DNA of 64,000 nucleotides from Tranzscheliella williamsii (taxonomy: Eukaryota; Basidiomycota; Ustilaginomycetes; Ustilaginales; Ustilaginaceae): assembly GCA_023212725.1 (NCBI GenBank), contig JALBYF010000038.1, forward strand, positions 1 through 64,000, written 5' to 3'. The notes below the pieces were generated by a model. That model did no database searches, was not told the origin of the DNA, and saw only the letters and a list, made by a program, of their open reading frames with translations. Shown one piece after another: positions 40,229 through 55,681 of this stretch (the stretch's first letter is position 1; every line of letters starts with the position of its first letter). The position numbers and the translations under genes are program-made.

Positions 40229-43200
40229 GCGGGCAGGCCGCGAGTTTGACCCGTTCCTTGCATTGGACGCAGGCGGCTATTGCCAGCGTCCACGATTATT
40301 GTACTTGTAGTCTTTCCTTGCTCCTCGACTGTTCCAAGCTTGGTCACGAAGAGCTATGCAACCGTTTCCGCGCTTAGACACGCAGGTGCCCGAGTGGTGC
40401 ATGCTCGTGCGCTTCTTGTAGGGCTTGCAGGCCCCAGCCGCTTAGCCACTAAGCCACCCAGCCACCGAGCCAGTCAGCCGCCCAGCCGCCCAGCCAACTG
40501 CCATTCAGCCGTTGAGCCTGTATCGCATGATCTGTCGCGCTACGCACATAGTCTGAGTCTAAAATCGAACCCTAACTGATTATATATTGCGGCCAGCCCG
40601 GTATTCATGTACTTATCTACCGTCTCTCGCAATTGAGCGCCACAGCGCGCACATGTTCTTTTGTAGTGGCCCGGACCCTTTGATTTCAATTCGAGCTGAG
40701 ACAGGGGTGGGTGTGGGAACGCCTTACATCCCGTTGGATGCCATCAATCATCATGGGGTAGCAGATGGAGACGCCGAGTGCTGGCAGGCGCCGAAGAGGG
40801 TTTTTGTACGGACGATCAAGTTGCCACCTCAGTGCACTAGAGCGGCACTTCCGAGAACATTGTGATTGCGAACGCAGGCTGCACGTCGATGCGCTGCAAA
40901 AAGAGGCACGTTGCGGCCTAAGACCAGTCCGGAGAATCGCTGCATGCCTAGCCTTCTTCTGCATCGTCGACAGGCTGCAGCACGACGGCGCTGCCGGACA
41001 AAGGGCCCGAGAGGCTGTAACAAACATGCACGCAACCGCTTCGCTTCCTCCTTTCCTGCATCCGGCACTGCAAACTAGGAAACTGCAGTCCTGTAGGTCA
41101 GCGCACGGCGGTACCCGCGCCCGCGCCCACACCCGCTCTCGCACGCCAAGACGGTGCGGCTCGCGGGAAGCGTACTTACTTCCAGAAGCTGGCCTAGTTG
41201 CCTCCACACACCCTCGCAAGGCCAACCACTCACAACCGAGCTCCCGCCCCGCCACGCCTATTAGCTTACAACCCGAAAGCCGACTTCGCAATCCATGCTT
41301 GTCGAGTCGATCGATGATAAGGTCCATCCCATGCCCGCTTTCGAGCAAACTGTGACTGCACCAGCTCGGAACGGTATGGCGCTACGTTGCAACCGATGTG
41401 AGGCAAGGGTGCGTGGATTAACCACGGCTCTGACGTGAGCTGAGCTTGACAACCTGTCAAGACTTCGTCAACTGAGACATCCATTCCAGGTTCTATGAGC
41501 GTCGTCACTTCAGTCAAGGGTGCAAAAATGTATACGGCCCAGCCAATCACAATGTAATTGTCGAAGTGCGTAGCAGCAAGAAATAGAAGGCCCAGAACCT
41601 TTCCTTTGCGCATATGCAGTAACAAGCGCTGGGCTGGGTTCCAGCCACGCAAGTGAGCGGCTAGCATCGGTCATTTGCCCTATCGCAACACTAGAGCGTG
41701 TACTGCACACGGAGCCAGTTTGGATTTGTCGCTAGTTGTGCAAATGCATCGCGTAATGCAGTTGCATGGCTCAGCATTCAGAACGATGACGAACCTTATT
41801 GGTGTGGAGCATGATGGACATTCTAGCCTTCAACGTGTGGTGCCAGGCGCTCCGTATAAGCCGTGTATGGCATACTATGACTTTCAAAGGCTGGAGAGTT
41901 TAGCGCAAGACAAATGGCTTCTTGGGGCCATCCGCGGGGATCGAGTGGAAGCTGTCTGAACTCTCACAGCGACCCCGAACAACACATTCTCCGCCTGTCC
42001 CAAAAAGGCAAGTGTACCCGACCAAGATTTTAATTCAATGTTGGAAAGAGGGTTGATGTTGCCATCCGCGGTTTCCACTCACGCCCTCGCATCGGCTGTT
42101 CCGGTACGGATTGGAAGCCTCAAAGCTACTGTACTGTTACAGTATGTAGTTCATCTGCCCATCGCGGGGCCGAAGCGAGTTGGCTGGCGTGGGACTAACG
42201 GGTCAGGCGAGAAAGAAAAGGGAGCTAGGTAGTTGAAATTGACATAATATCATCGCTTTCAAAGTTGTAGAGCGGTGCTGTGCCTTGGCATCGAGGAAAT
42301 AGTTAGTGGGAGAGGGTCCGATTCCGACTTTTAGCGAGCCGCTCGATCCTGACCAAGGTAATCCATTTCGATCTGGGCCAATTTCCCCAACAGGCAGGTC
42401 GATGGAGGTTCTGTCACGCCGCTGATACCACTTACGCAATGGCATGCAGCGTAGATGCACGGGTGCATCTGACTGAATTTATGCCGTCTCTGCTGTGCCT
42501 ACATCAGCACATGTACCCGCACCGCAAATCTCCGTCGTTTCGCAGTCTAAGACTCGAGGTTGGTCTCATGCTGGGACCAGACGTGAACAGTTGGACCTCG
42601 AAGCGGCTGCGAGAGGAACAAGCTAGAACGGAGCGGAACGCCGATAGCACGGTCGCTAAGTAGCAAGGGATTCGACCAACCTGGCGGCACGGTCGGACTT
42701 TGAGATCGAACGATGCCGTCACCGTCCCGCAGACTGCCCACCATCGAGGCAACAGCCGAAGTGACGGATAACGTCCAGTATGTTTCAGCGTGTTCCCGCC
42801 AGAGTGAAATTTAGGATGGGAAATGTCCATGTTAAGGGGCACTGCCATGGGATCGTGGCTGAGAAAGAGTTCATCTCGCTTCAGTCAATGACCATTCCCA
42901 TTGTGGTGATGATTGTGAACAGGACGATGAGGCTGTCGATGCAGCACAGTAGAATCTGTCGGTCTACGAGCCGCACAACAGAAAAAGCATTGAGCTAGAG
43001 CTTGGGGCGAAAGCGCCGAGGATAACTCGACCCGTTGTCTGAATGAGGTCGGAGCGTTGACCGTATCGTTTGGCTGATTTGGAGCTCCGGTTTTGCCCAG
43101 TCGTTTTTCGGCCACGCTTGTCGAATTTTGAGTCACTCACTGCCTTTGGCTTTTGGCTGTGCGTGCGTGCTGGGCCGTGTTGCCAGCTCTGCCAATCGCC

Positions 43201-44345
43201 AAATACCCTGCAAAAAGCGCCCAACGCTCAACTGCGCAACTGCTGCTAAATCAATTCCACCTGCCAGCCCATCTCGCCCGCCAACAAATTCACGGCGCCC
43301 TCCTGCTCGCGATCAGTCTACACTCAGCACCATCATCACCGCTTATCCTCAAGCACCTCTTTGTCGGCCTGAGCACACCCAGCCGCCTTTTCAGGCTAAC
43401 GATTTTTGTAAGTATCACGTCTCTCCCCCGCGCTATGGGCTCGACCTTCGGTCTCCTGTATCCATCGCACTACTGTGCGCGGCTGCCAATACAGCCGCTT
43501 GATCCCAGCTTGAAGCAGATTCACCTTGGCGAGCTTTCGTATGGCACCACCCGCGATGCATTTCCCGACAACGATACGTCTCGGTGCTTGTTTATGCCTC
43601 GATGAAGGCGCCGACGCCGTTGTGCGCCGTCTGAGATGCATCCTCGCTCGCGCGTCCTGCAAGTCGTTCGTTTCAATGCTCGGGCCTTGCCTCTATAGCA
43701 GCACGCTACACTCGCGGTGCAGCTGCATCAGCGGCAGCCGAACAGAGTGGTCTTGCTGCACCAGTCCCAACCCACCGTCTTGGCTGCACTAGCTTCCGGA
43801 TAACGTTCGATAGAACCTCATCTTTATTCGCTCTCACCGGTCGATCGTTGTGATTACTGACAATCTTGCATTGCCTTCTCTTCCTATCTGTACGGGCCTT
43901 GCATACCGCTACTCGCCAGTAACGAACCTTTTAACGAACAATTACGAAGCTGTCGCAGCATCCACTTTCAACTCCTTTTACAACACCCATCCTCAAGCAC
44001 TAGTCCTCTTACATCAAACATACGCCATCCTCCAGATCAGCAACGCCAGTTACCACCAGCTCCCTTACCGCCCCCTTTCCCTTTGCGCCTTTTAAGATCT
44101 GCACAAACGGTATTTCTCGGTATTGAGACGTGCATGCGTCTTTCGGCATCTCATCTCTTTTTACGAATATTTACGACTCTTTGACGACCGGCTTACCTTC
44201 CTCTGCGTAGGAAGCCTTTACGACCTTGTTACGAACTTATCAGGCCGACTTAATCGCTTACCCCCTTTCCCATTGCACACCCCATCTTCCACACTTCATC
44301 TCACCATCGCCTTTTTGGACCTGCTCTGATTAGCATTAGATCAAG
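40229..44345. other. 4.1-kb gene-free region with the zinc-finger gene leader
   Basis: No supported gene lies between SIN1 and the zinc-finger factor. Overlapping frames near 40686-41355 run on both strands and have no domain; 43128-43605 looks like leader sequence. An AGCC-rich imperfect repeat lies at about 40434-40518. In the last 430 bp, the motif TTACGA or TAACGA occurs at 43920, 43932, 43942, 44161, 44171, 44219 and 44229. The pyrimidine-rich stretch up to the start codon suggests a long promoter or 5' UTR. Confidence 0.5.
40434..40518. repeat. imperfect AGCC-rich repeat
   Basis: About 85 bp in which CAGCC, GAGCC or TAGCC recurs roughly a dozen times with variable 3-6 bp spacing. It lies about 200 bp past the SIN1 stop codon. 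Confidence 0.7.
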
Positions 44346-45935
44346 ATGGACGACCAATTCTTTGGCAGCAACACCTCGGCTCAGCTTTTCGACCTTTCAC
44401 TGCCGGTCTCCAGCCCCGCTGGCTTCTCCCCCTCCATCGATATGGGTAACGGCCTACCCCTTACGTTTGGCGACGGCTCGGAAACACCCTCGTTCATGCT
44501 CGAGATTCAGCGGAAGCGGGCCGATACTGTCACCACACTCAAACCTGGCTTTTCTTTCGATGACGTCGAAAACGAAAATGAAGAGCACGGCATCATTGAT
44601 GATCTCCCAAAGCGACCGCGTGCGCTTCAACGCCTCTCGTTGACACCTTCGGTCGCCAGCTCCGCCACCTCCACCACTGCCTCTGAATTCGATTACAGCG
44701 GCCTCGACAGCGAATTTGATCACAGCGCAGCTGCTTCCCCTGCGCAAGACGCCAGCTTCGGCAACTGGAGCCACGCCTCGTCTTTCAGCTCAGTGGATGG
44801 TTTGCCTGATTTGATCCACTCGAAGTCGGATATGACGATTCAAGCAGCCTTTAGTCGAATCGGATTTCAGTCGCCCTACGCCTCCGCTACCGGTCTGGAC
44901 GAGCTTCAAGGCTCTAACGACTTCAGCTTTACTGAATTCATCGAGGACCACGCTCAAGCCCTGGACAGTGATCAAGTTGAAGCATCGGTCAAATGCGATA
45001 GAGCAGCTCTATTATCCGGATTTTGCAAGATTGATCCTTCAGAGTTTTCGTCAAGCTTGTCGCCTCGCAGTCCCGTATCACCTTTGACCAACGCCGTCGG
45101 ACTGCAGGGCCACGACCGGTTCCTCAAGACTGAGGCCAGTCTCGGTCTTTACGGCTCGGAGGCCTGTCAAGCATCGTGTGGGCACGCTGTTCGGCATATC
45201 ATGGGTCCCGACCACGCAAACTCCAGCATGTACTTTTCTGGACAGCCAATGGTTTTTTCGCAAAGCGTCCCCAGTGGAAGTGCCATGCCTATGTACGGCT
45301 CGCCGTGCCCTTCTTCGCCTAGCAGCGCTCGAAGTGCTTCACCCTATCCTACAAGCTCTTCTTTTGCCGGCGGTATGCCTTCAGTGTTGGCGTCGCCTTC
45401 CTCCAATCAGATCCACATGCAGCACATGCCTGGTCAGGGGCCAGGCAGAAACATGCTGTCGGGCGGCATGAGTCTCTTCAACCATTTCGCACACCTTGCG
45501 AACCCCTATGCTGGTCTGATCACGAAGCGGTCTCGTGGCCGGCGAGTCCCTAACAAGCCGGAAGAGATGAACAACCTGGGCAAGAGCGGCAAGGTTTACA
45601 TGTGCAAAGTACCCGGATGCGGCAAATGCTTCAAGCGAAGCGAACATCTCAAGCGACACGTCCGGTCCATCCACACGGACGACAAGCCCTTCTTGTGCCC
45701 TTATCCTTCGTGCAACAAGCGCTTCAGCCGACACGACAACTTGAATCAGCACGCTCGAGTCCATACCTCGACTCCAGGGGGTCCCATGCAATCCGGCGAA
45801 GACTATGGTATGCAGTCAATGCAGACGATGTCGCATCTCGGCATGTCGATGCCTCACCCAATGGTTCTTTCGGCGGGTCCGCAGAGTGGTATCTCTTTTG
45901 CATCAAGCAGCAGCGAGCGGCAGCAACAGTGCTAG
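44346..45935 (+). CDS. C2H2 zinc-finger transcription factor
   Basis: A 529-residue single-exon protein. Two tandem C2H2 fingers lie at about 417-475: MCKVPGCGKCFKRSEHLKRH, then FLCPYPSCNKRFSRHDNLNQ ending in HARVH. The recognition residues KRSEHLKRH and SRHDNLNQH resemble the Msn2/Msn4 group, whose members bind C-rich stress elements, so a general stress or developmental regulator is plausible. A basic stretch (KRSRGRRVPNKP, about 395) just before the fingers could be a nuclear localisation signal. The long N-terminal region is rich in Ser, Pro and Phe with acidic patches that could activate transcription. I do not know the specific orthologue. The start is the first ATG (AAGATGG). Confidence 0.85.
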   Translation: MDDQFFGSNTSAQLFDLSLPVSSPAGFSPSIDMGNGLPLTFGDGSETPSFMLEIQRKRADTVTTLKPGFSFDDVENENEEHGIIDDLPKRPRALQRLSLTPSVASSATSTTASEFDYSGLDSEFDHSAAASPAQDASFGNWSHASSFSSVDGLPDLIHSKSDMTIQAAFSRIGFQSPYASATGLDELQGSNDFSFTEFIEDHAQALDSDQVEASVKCDRAALLSGFCKIDPSEFSSSLSPRSPVSPLTNAVGLQGHDRFLKTEASLGLYGSEACQASCGHAVRHIMGPDHANSSMYFSGQPMVFSQSVPSGSAMPMYGSPCPSSPSSARSASPYPTSSSFAGGMPSVLASPSSNQIHMQHMPGQGPGRNMLSGGMSLFNHFAHLANPYAGLITKRSRGRRVPNKPEEMNNLGKSGKVYMCKVPGCGKCFKRSEHLKRHVRSIHTDDKPFLCPYPSCNKRFSRHDNLNQHARVHTSTPGGPMQSGEDYGMQSMQTMSHLGMSMPHPMVLSAGPQSGISFASSSSERQQQC

Positions 45936-46841
45936 AGTTGCAGTCGACCCTCTCGTGGCTCTTCGCGTGAGGGTCGCGCCAATTCCGTTCTGGTCTATTG
46001 CCAAGCCTCACCCTTCCCCATTCCTCTCTCCTTGCCTCCCTCCTGCTGCATGCGATACCCCGACGACCTCCAAGCGGTTGTTTCTCAGATGATACCACCT
46101 ATGCCCTCCACTCTGCGTTGCTCTAGTCCGAACGATGGATATTTTGCTACAGGCTCTCGCCATTGGAGTTGACCGACGTGCAGCGTTTGGACCTCGTCGT
46201 TGTCATGCCAGCATGACAACAGGCTCCGACGGTCTGCTTGCTCTCTGTCGTTCGCTTCGATGTAGCTTCCGGACTTTTTTTCTTCCCCAATTTCCTTGCC
46301 TACTATCTTCACGCTCCTCTCCGCCTCTTTCTCACATGGACATTCCGCTCTGCGACGCTCCTCCTGGCCGTAGGCGCATCTACCTTTCCTCTCCCACCTT
46401 GCTCAGATGGAGCTTCCTCGCGTGCCTTTCCTTTCTAAACCCCTTCTCAAATCCCTCTTGGACATTCTCTTTGCTCGTTTCTCCTTACTCGACTCCCTTT
46501 CCTGCACCTCGGCCATCGCCCCTCAAGTCTCGGCTTGATGGCCTGGGTCGCCAGGCTCGGTCCCCACTTGTAGCCCTTCGCATTTCTTGTCTCCGCTTCG
46601 CACAGAGGCGGGGCAGGATTTGCGTGGACGTAGCCCAGACCTGTAATTAGTACCTTCACCCATCTTGTTGAAATCGAACGCTTGCCTTTCACCTTCTACC
46701 GAACCTCGTCGCATACCTGCTACACGATGGTGCGCTGCTACCTCTGGATATCCACGAATGGAAGATCAGGCTCAGAGGCGGAGACTCTTCTAGGAGTGCG
46801 CGATGCAAACGTACATGACTAGTGCTGATACAGTGCTCTAG
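45936..46841. other. convergent intergenic region, zinc-finger gene / ARG5,6
   Basis: About 900 bp between the two stop codons, strongly pyrimidine-rich on the plus strand around 46250-46500. A 171-codon frame (46135-46650) shows no domain and is probably part of the zinc-finger gene's 3' UTR. Confidence 0.55.
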
Positions 46842-50256
<3,415 letters not shown>

Positions 50257-51219
50257 GGAGGTTGTCGTGCCCTCAACTACTTTCGCTAGGCCGATCAACG
50301 AAGGCTCTGGCCATAGCTAACATACCTTTACTACTCGGCAGCGTCACTTATCGTGCCTTGGATTGTATTCGCCAACAGCAGCAGACTACGGAGCTACGGT
50401 CTGTTTGTATTCGCTCCTCAATATATCTCACTTATAGCGAATTGAATCCAATTTCATCTGTGGCTGTCGGCCGCTGTCTTATCTCGAGCTGACTCGATTT
50501 GGCGATTCTTCGGGCCAAGATCTAATCGCATCCGAATTCAATGCGCAACCGCCCAATCACCAATTGAGTCGCTCCACTCCCAAGTTCACGCTAGCGTCGC
50601 CCTTTCCCCTCAGCCCTCGCTGGCCCCGCACTCGAGTCCTGGCAAGGCTACGCAGACGCCTTCTTGCGACTAGCGCGGCGGCGCTCTCGGATTCTCTCCT
50701 GTTCTAGAGTGATCGTATCACACTCCGCTCATAACACAAAAAGAAAACAGACGTGCAAAGCTGCTGTGCAGTGTGATTACAGGTCGAGTCGAGGCTGTTA
50801 CAGATACGATAGAGAGGAGAGCAGGAAAGCCAAAGGTACGGAATCAGAGACAGGGGTGAAAAGCTGCCGGCAGACTACAATATAAAAGAACGCTGAGGAA
50901 AGAGAGCATATATACAAGGGACAAAGGATGAAGTAGAAGACCAAGGGCTATGCGAGAATGAGAGTCATGAGTGGGTGTCAAAAGGACTGTATGGACACTT
51001 GGGAGATCCTTGTATGTGTGGCTGTAAGCACGCGGAGAGGAGCAAGGCAGACGGCTCGAAACGGCGGCAAATGCCCACCTCAGTGAGCCAGCTGAGCTGA
51101 GGTGGTTTAGCGCCGCTGTACCCGGCATGAACAGCGTGAGGCTAGGAAGTCGGCGTACCGGGCAGCCATCACGATCGCGGTGCCGGAAAGGTAGCCAGCT
51201 TTTGCTAAGAGGAGGACGC
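50257..51219. other. intergenic region: ARG5,6 promoter and bHLH 3' flank
   Basis: About 960 bp upstream of ARG5,6 and downstream of the bHLH gene. No gene is seen. Two candidate general amino-acid-control sites lie upstream of ARG5,6 and are listed separately. Confidence 0.55.
50490..50570. promoter_or_regulatory. candidate Gcn4/Cpc1-type sites upstream of ARG5,6
   Basis: TGACTC lies at 50490-50495 and TGAGTC at 50565-50570, about 235 and 310 bp upstream of the ARG5,6 start. Both match the core of the TGASTCA site bound by Gcn4/Cpc1, which induces arginine genes on amino-acid starvation. Each misses the last base (G instead of A), and short motifs like this also occur by chance. Confidence 0.35.
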
Positions 51220-52572
51220 TCACACTGCAGTCAAAAAGCTAGCCGGCTGCAGAGACGCTGAATCAAAAAAATGGTGCCCGGGATGTAGCTGATCAAAAGG
51301 GCTTTGGCCCATACCACCCCCTTGTTGAGCTTGCTGATACAGCTGTTGTAGATGAATTTGCTGTTGCTGTTGCTGTTGTTGCAGCTGCTGTTGTTGTTGC
51401 TGGTGGTGGTGATGCTGCTGCTGCTGCTGCTGCTGTTGCGGATCATGATGTGCTTGTGCTTGGTGTAATTGGAGGTAGGATTGCTGTGCCGGCTGCTGCT
51501 GCAAGTTGCGGAGGTGATTATAACCTCCTGCCACCATACCGTGTTCATGTGAAAGGGCATTCGGCTCAACAGCAGCACCCTGCATATTCGGAGGTGCCGA
51601 GGCCAGGAATTGTTCATATCCAGCCATGACTGGCTGAGGTACAGATCCTGGGGTTGCCACCCCATTAGTCGCGGTGGATGAAAAGGCGAGGTTAGAGTAG
51701 GTAACATGGTGCGCAGAGTTGGCCGTGGCCGAAGGCTGCAGCGAACCGGGCGTAAAGCTCTTGGCATCGAAATTGCCGTTGGCGCTCATCCAGTTACCAG
51801 TATCGACAGCATCAGTGGTGTGTTCGGGCCTATGGAAATCCTCAGAGTGGGAAGAGACGCTAGGAGATGCGCCATTACGGGCCAGCGAATGGGCGGAAGC
51901 AGGCATGAGACCGCCAGTTGGTGCGTAATGCGCGTTCTGAGGTATGGGTGTGAAGCCAGCGACGCCCGAGGGCATCGATTGCGAAAGCGAACCTCTGGCA
52001 CTGGAAGCGGCGGAGGAAGAGGAAATGGGACTACCCTTGCCTGCTTCTCCTTCACTGCCTGCAGCAAAGGCGCTATCGTCGTCGTCGAGCTCGTACATGT
52101 CAGAAAGGACGGTAGAGTGTCCGGTTTGGCCGGACCGTTTGTGCTTGCCAGCTTCCGCCATGGGGCGTGGCAATTCGTCCAGAGGGGGAGTAGGCAGAGG
52201 CTCCATACCGCCCTGAACAAGGAACTTGTTGAGCTGCTCTCGCAGCTGTACATTCTCTTGACGAAGATTGTCAAGCTTGTGCCGATACATAGACTCGCGG
52301 TTTAAGGCTTCGGCGACAAAGTCAAGGGACTTGTTGACGATGAGCGATTTGCTGGGCCTCCGAACATCCGAGATGGCGGGTAAAGCGGCGGCAAGCTGAA
52401 GGAAACGTCCATTCAGCGATTCTCGCCGAGCACGCTCAATAGCATTGTGAGTAGCGCGACGCTCTGCACTGGTCCCCTTTTTGTTGCCGCCTCCACTACC
52501 AGCGGGTCGAGGAATGGCAGCCGATGGCTGGTCCGAATGAACATCGGTCTTGATAACAGTGGTGGACTGCAT
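51220..52572 (-). CDS. bHLH transcription factor with polyglutamine tract
   Basis: A 450-residue single-exon protein. The bHLH domain lies at about 34-90: basic region ERRATHNAIERARRESLNGR, then a helix-loop-helix with RRPSKSLIVNKSLDFV. A leucine-rich coiled coil follows (about 92-115, LDNLRQENVQLREQLNKFL). The H..ER.RR basic motif predicts binding to E-boxes (CANNTG, often CACGTG). The middle is Ser/Pro/Ala-rich. The C-terminal part (about 365-415) has long glutamine and histidine runs coded by CAG/CAA/CAT, which can vary in length. Many basidiomycete bHLH factors have this layout; I cannot name the orthologue. Confidence 0.88.
   Translation of the reverse strand: MQSTTVIKTDVHSDQPSAAIPRPAGSGGGNKKGTSAERRATHNAIERARRESLNGRFLQLAAALPAISDVRRPSKSLIVNKSLDFVAEALNRESMYRHKLDNLRQENVQLREQLNKFLVQGGMEPLPTPPLDELPRPMAEAGKHKRSGQTGHSTVLSDMYELDDDDSAFAAGSEGEAGKGSPISSSSAASSARGSLSQSMPSGVAGFTPIPQNAHYAPTGGLMPASAHSLARNGASPSVSSHSEDFHRPEHTTDAVDTGNWMSANGNFDAKSFTPGSLQPSATANSAHHVTYSNLAFSSTATNGVATPGSVPQPVMAGYEQFLASAPPNMQGAAVEPNALSHEHGMVAGGYNHLRNLQQQPAQQSYLQLHQAQAHHDPQQQQQQQQHHHHQQQQQQLQQQQQQQQIHLQQLYQQAQQGGGMGQSPFDQLHPGHHFFDSASLQPASFLTAV
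51330..51470. repeat. CAG/CAA triplet tract coding polyglutamine
   Basis: On the minus strand this reads as mixed CAG, CAA and CAC codons giving Gln runs broken by His. The longest pure block is a run of CTG units on the plus strand near 51415-51437. It lies in frame in the bHLH gene. Confidence 0.8.
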
Positions 52573-55318
52573 CGTTGCCCGTATTGGAAATGCGCCGTAA
52601 ACTGTTCAGAAAAATGATGGTAGGTGGCAGTACGAACGTCTGACGACCGGGAAAGATGATGAGTGCAGCGACCAGAGGCGCGCGGAGAATCGTGGCTTCC
52701 AAAGGGGAATTGTTTGAAGACTGAAGCAACACTTTAATAGCGTCAGCTGGACTGCAAACAAGGCAATGGAGCGGCCCGAGGGTCGAGATCTCAAGTGTAG
52801 GTGAAAAAAAAGGCGGTTGAGGGGTAGATGCGGTGCAAATGGGCGGCGTTGAGGGTGAGAGGGCTGGGAAACGGAAGGCGGGTGGAAGAAAGAAGAGTAG
52901 AGTTGGCTGTTTCGCGAGTACAACTCAAGCGGACTAGGCTATAGAGTGGGGATAGCGACGAACATCAGGAGGCAAAAGTAAAAGCAGACGAGCGGGTATG
53001 GGCGTCAGTATCATGGGCATCATAACAAGAACCTCTCCCAGTACGCGGCGGAAGAGCTCTAATATGACTAGATTGATGGGCTGGAAAGTCGGGCGATGCA
53101 GTTTGGTGTGGCTGGGTTGGACTGAGCAGAGCAGGACAGACTGCGCTAAGCTTCCAAAGAATGCTCGCCAGTTCTTGGTAGCGGTGGCTGCTAGATTGTG
53201 AGTGGACGCCGCTAGCCTTGTCGAAATAAGATTGGAGGCTAAGATATTGAGGCGGAAGCGGCGAGGATGCTCACTCCAAAGGAGGGTAGCAGCTGATGCT
53301 CATGTTTTGGACCGATGGTCGATTTGTTGTATGCTATCCGGCGCAGCACATTCTCTCTCAAAGCGTATTGTACTTCTGACAAGAATCAGCAGTGAAGCAG
53401 ATGATTGTGCGGAGCATTACAGCGTGAGGATAAAGCTTCTCCGTCCACCATGGCCGGCATTTGGTGAAAGTTAAGGCTGGCCAAGAAGGGAGGTCGCAAC
53501 GAAGGCCGCATTCCCGAGCCCGGCATCCAATAATCGAGCACCAAGGAAGCGGACGATGGTAGGATTAAAGACTTACCACAAACTCTGAGGGTGGCGGTAG
53601 CGGGGGGATGGTGAGGAACGTGAGGGTGAGGAGGAGGATGGGAAAGGGGAGGGACGGAGACAAGGCGATTGTGACTGACTGATCATGAGCACCGTGACAT
53701 CCGCTGAGCTGGCCGAGAGCCCAAAGGCAGCCCGTGCCGAAGGGGGTTCACAGCCACAGCAAGCACCCGACCCGACCGCCGCGGTACAGGAGCAGAACAA
53801 AAGACGCAGGAAAACATCCTGCCGGCCCAAAAAGGGATGAAACTCGCTTGGCACCTCTCCGCGCGTCAGCACATCGCCTGTCGCCTGCACCGAACCGAAC
53901 CCCAAATCCCACACCCAAAAAGAAAAAGATCCTGCGTTATTTGTGGCCATCGCTTACTGCTCGTACCTTTTACAATCTCGGCAAAACCTGTGCAGATTTG
54001 AGGCCCAGCTGGTAAGCAGATGTACAATCGTGAATACAAACGCGTACTTATAAGCGGCAGGTCCAGCAGAAGGCTCCCGCTGGGCGACGTACAGCTCATT
54101 CCGTAGGTCAGACTGGCGCGTCCAGATCAGCTTCCCTGTCATTGCAATCCGTGCAGAATGTCCAAAGGTCCATCAGAAGTCTCGGAGATACAGCAGCCTC
54201 TCCGGCTCGTAGAACGTAGGGAATTGTGAATATTATGGCTGCGAGCTGGACTGAGTTCGAATGTCTGCCAAGTATCGAACCAACGGTACCTGTACTGTCT
54301 TTCCAGACGGGCAGCTCTCTCTCTTCCGTTCAAGTGTCGAGCGAGACTGCGACTCTGTCTCGAATTCCGCTATGGAAACCGTGGCATGGCGGAAAACATA
54401 GGACGCCCGGATCAACCCCTTGTTCGATAACTTTGCCGTCGATCGCTATCTGTCCATTAAAGCGCTCCTTTAGCGAATAGTGTTCCTTTCCTGATGTACC
54501 TCAGCATGCAAATCAGGACTTGCTTACTGTATCGAGGTATCACTTCCGTGGCTTAACATAGTTGCTGTCGCCCATACATGTTTTGTGTCTTATCATAACA
54601 CAATCGTGGTATCTGATTGCGTCCCCCTCTTTTTGCCTAGTGGAGACATACTTCGGATTTGCGGAATTTATCAAAGTTCTCAAGAGTTATCCCGGCATGA
54701 ACGCGGCACGCCTGTTGCGCGTTACCCGGTCGCTAAGCACTTTTCTATGGCAGTGCCCAACTATCACACCCTACCTCACAGGTGATTGCGGGGGAGCGAG
54801 CCAAGCGCGATGGCAGTCGGACGTAATGACTGACCAAAGGCAGATATTATTACACTGTAAGCTATAGAAGGACGCAAGATTTACAGCGCCATTTGTGATC
54901 ATGGGCCCGGCCCCATTCTAACAAAGAGCGTGAGTAGGAGCTTGCCCATCGTGTCTACGAAAGAAATTCGCCGGTGGGCTTCCTGCCCTCACAGAGAGCA
55001 ACGGTGTGTAGCACTGTGGGGTGAAATCACTGTATTGTTCCCTATGTACGGCAGGCGCACAGCGTTCATATGCCGTGTCGCTATACGTTGCACTTCATCG
55101 AGATGACCGTATTGCGATCAGAAGCACAATGCCTGCAGGCACGTAAACCGGGGCAGCAATTGTAGGGGCTTAGTTTACCACCGCCGTGACCCTCCTTGGT
55201 GACCTAGGGAGAATCATTCGTCATAGAAGTGCCGATTACCAGCAATTCGAACCCATTTCGCTCGCTACCATGACGTCGAGATCGGAGGCCTTTGCTTATG
55301 AAGAAGCGGGTATAGGTT

Positions 55319-55334
55319 TTAGGGTTAGGGTTAG
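55319..55334 (+). promoter_or_regulatory. telomere-type repeats, candidate telo-box upstream of RPL24
   Basis: Two full TTAGGG units followed by TTAG, about 350 bp upstream of the RPL24 start codon. TTAGGG is the telomere repeat of many fungi. In several fungi, ribosomal protein promoters carry such motifs bound by Tbf1-type factors. A role here is inferred from motif and position. A CACGTG E-box follows at 55414-55419. Confidence 0.5.
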
Positions 55335-55577
55335 AGAGTGAAATGCGAAAGTATGTTAAAGCGAAAGATCACATAACTCAGTAACAGGTGTTCGGCCGAG
55401 CTTTTGCAACATCACGTGAAACTTCCTTCGCGCGGGTCCGAGTTGAGTTGGATATCTGAGGGACTACGACACTTCGAACATAGCACAGAGCGTGGTCACC
55501 GTCAGAAGCCTAGATTTGAGGTTCTCCGCCTTCTCATCGACCATCGTTGCATCAAGATACATTAACATATCGTCAAG

Positions 55578-55681
55578 GTAAGGGGCATCAACCGGCTCAG
55601 CACCCCTTCCTGCGCTTTAAGCGAAGCTCGGCATCAGACTCTTACCAACACGCCAACTTCACCCACCGATTGATTGCACAG
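55578..55681 (+). other. possible 5' UTR intron of RPL24
   Basis: A GTAAGG donor at 55578 and a GCACAG acceptor ending at 55681, directly before the ATG at 55682, could delimit a 104-nt leader intron. Transcript data would be decisive. Confidence 0.35.

Larger units (their letters stand above)
52573..55681. other. 3.1-kb gene-free region between bHLH and RPL24
   Basis: The gap holds the upstream regions of two divergent genes. No frame with a recognised domain was found. Telomere-like repeats (55319-55334) and an E-box (55414-55419) lie in its right end, upstream of RPL24. The stretch 54500-55300 is AT-rich and has no long frames. Confidence 0.5.

Noticed and set aside
40686..41355. Facing frames of 220 (-) and 196 (+) codons
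   Set aside because: They occupy the same DNA on opposite strands and neither has a signal peptide, domain or biased composition.
55319..55334. TTAGGG repeats as a sign of a chromosome end or fusion
   Set aside because: Only about 2.7 units are present, with normal genes on both sides; a promoter motif is the simpler reading.
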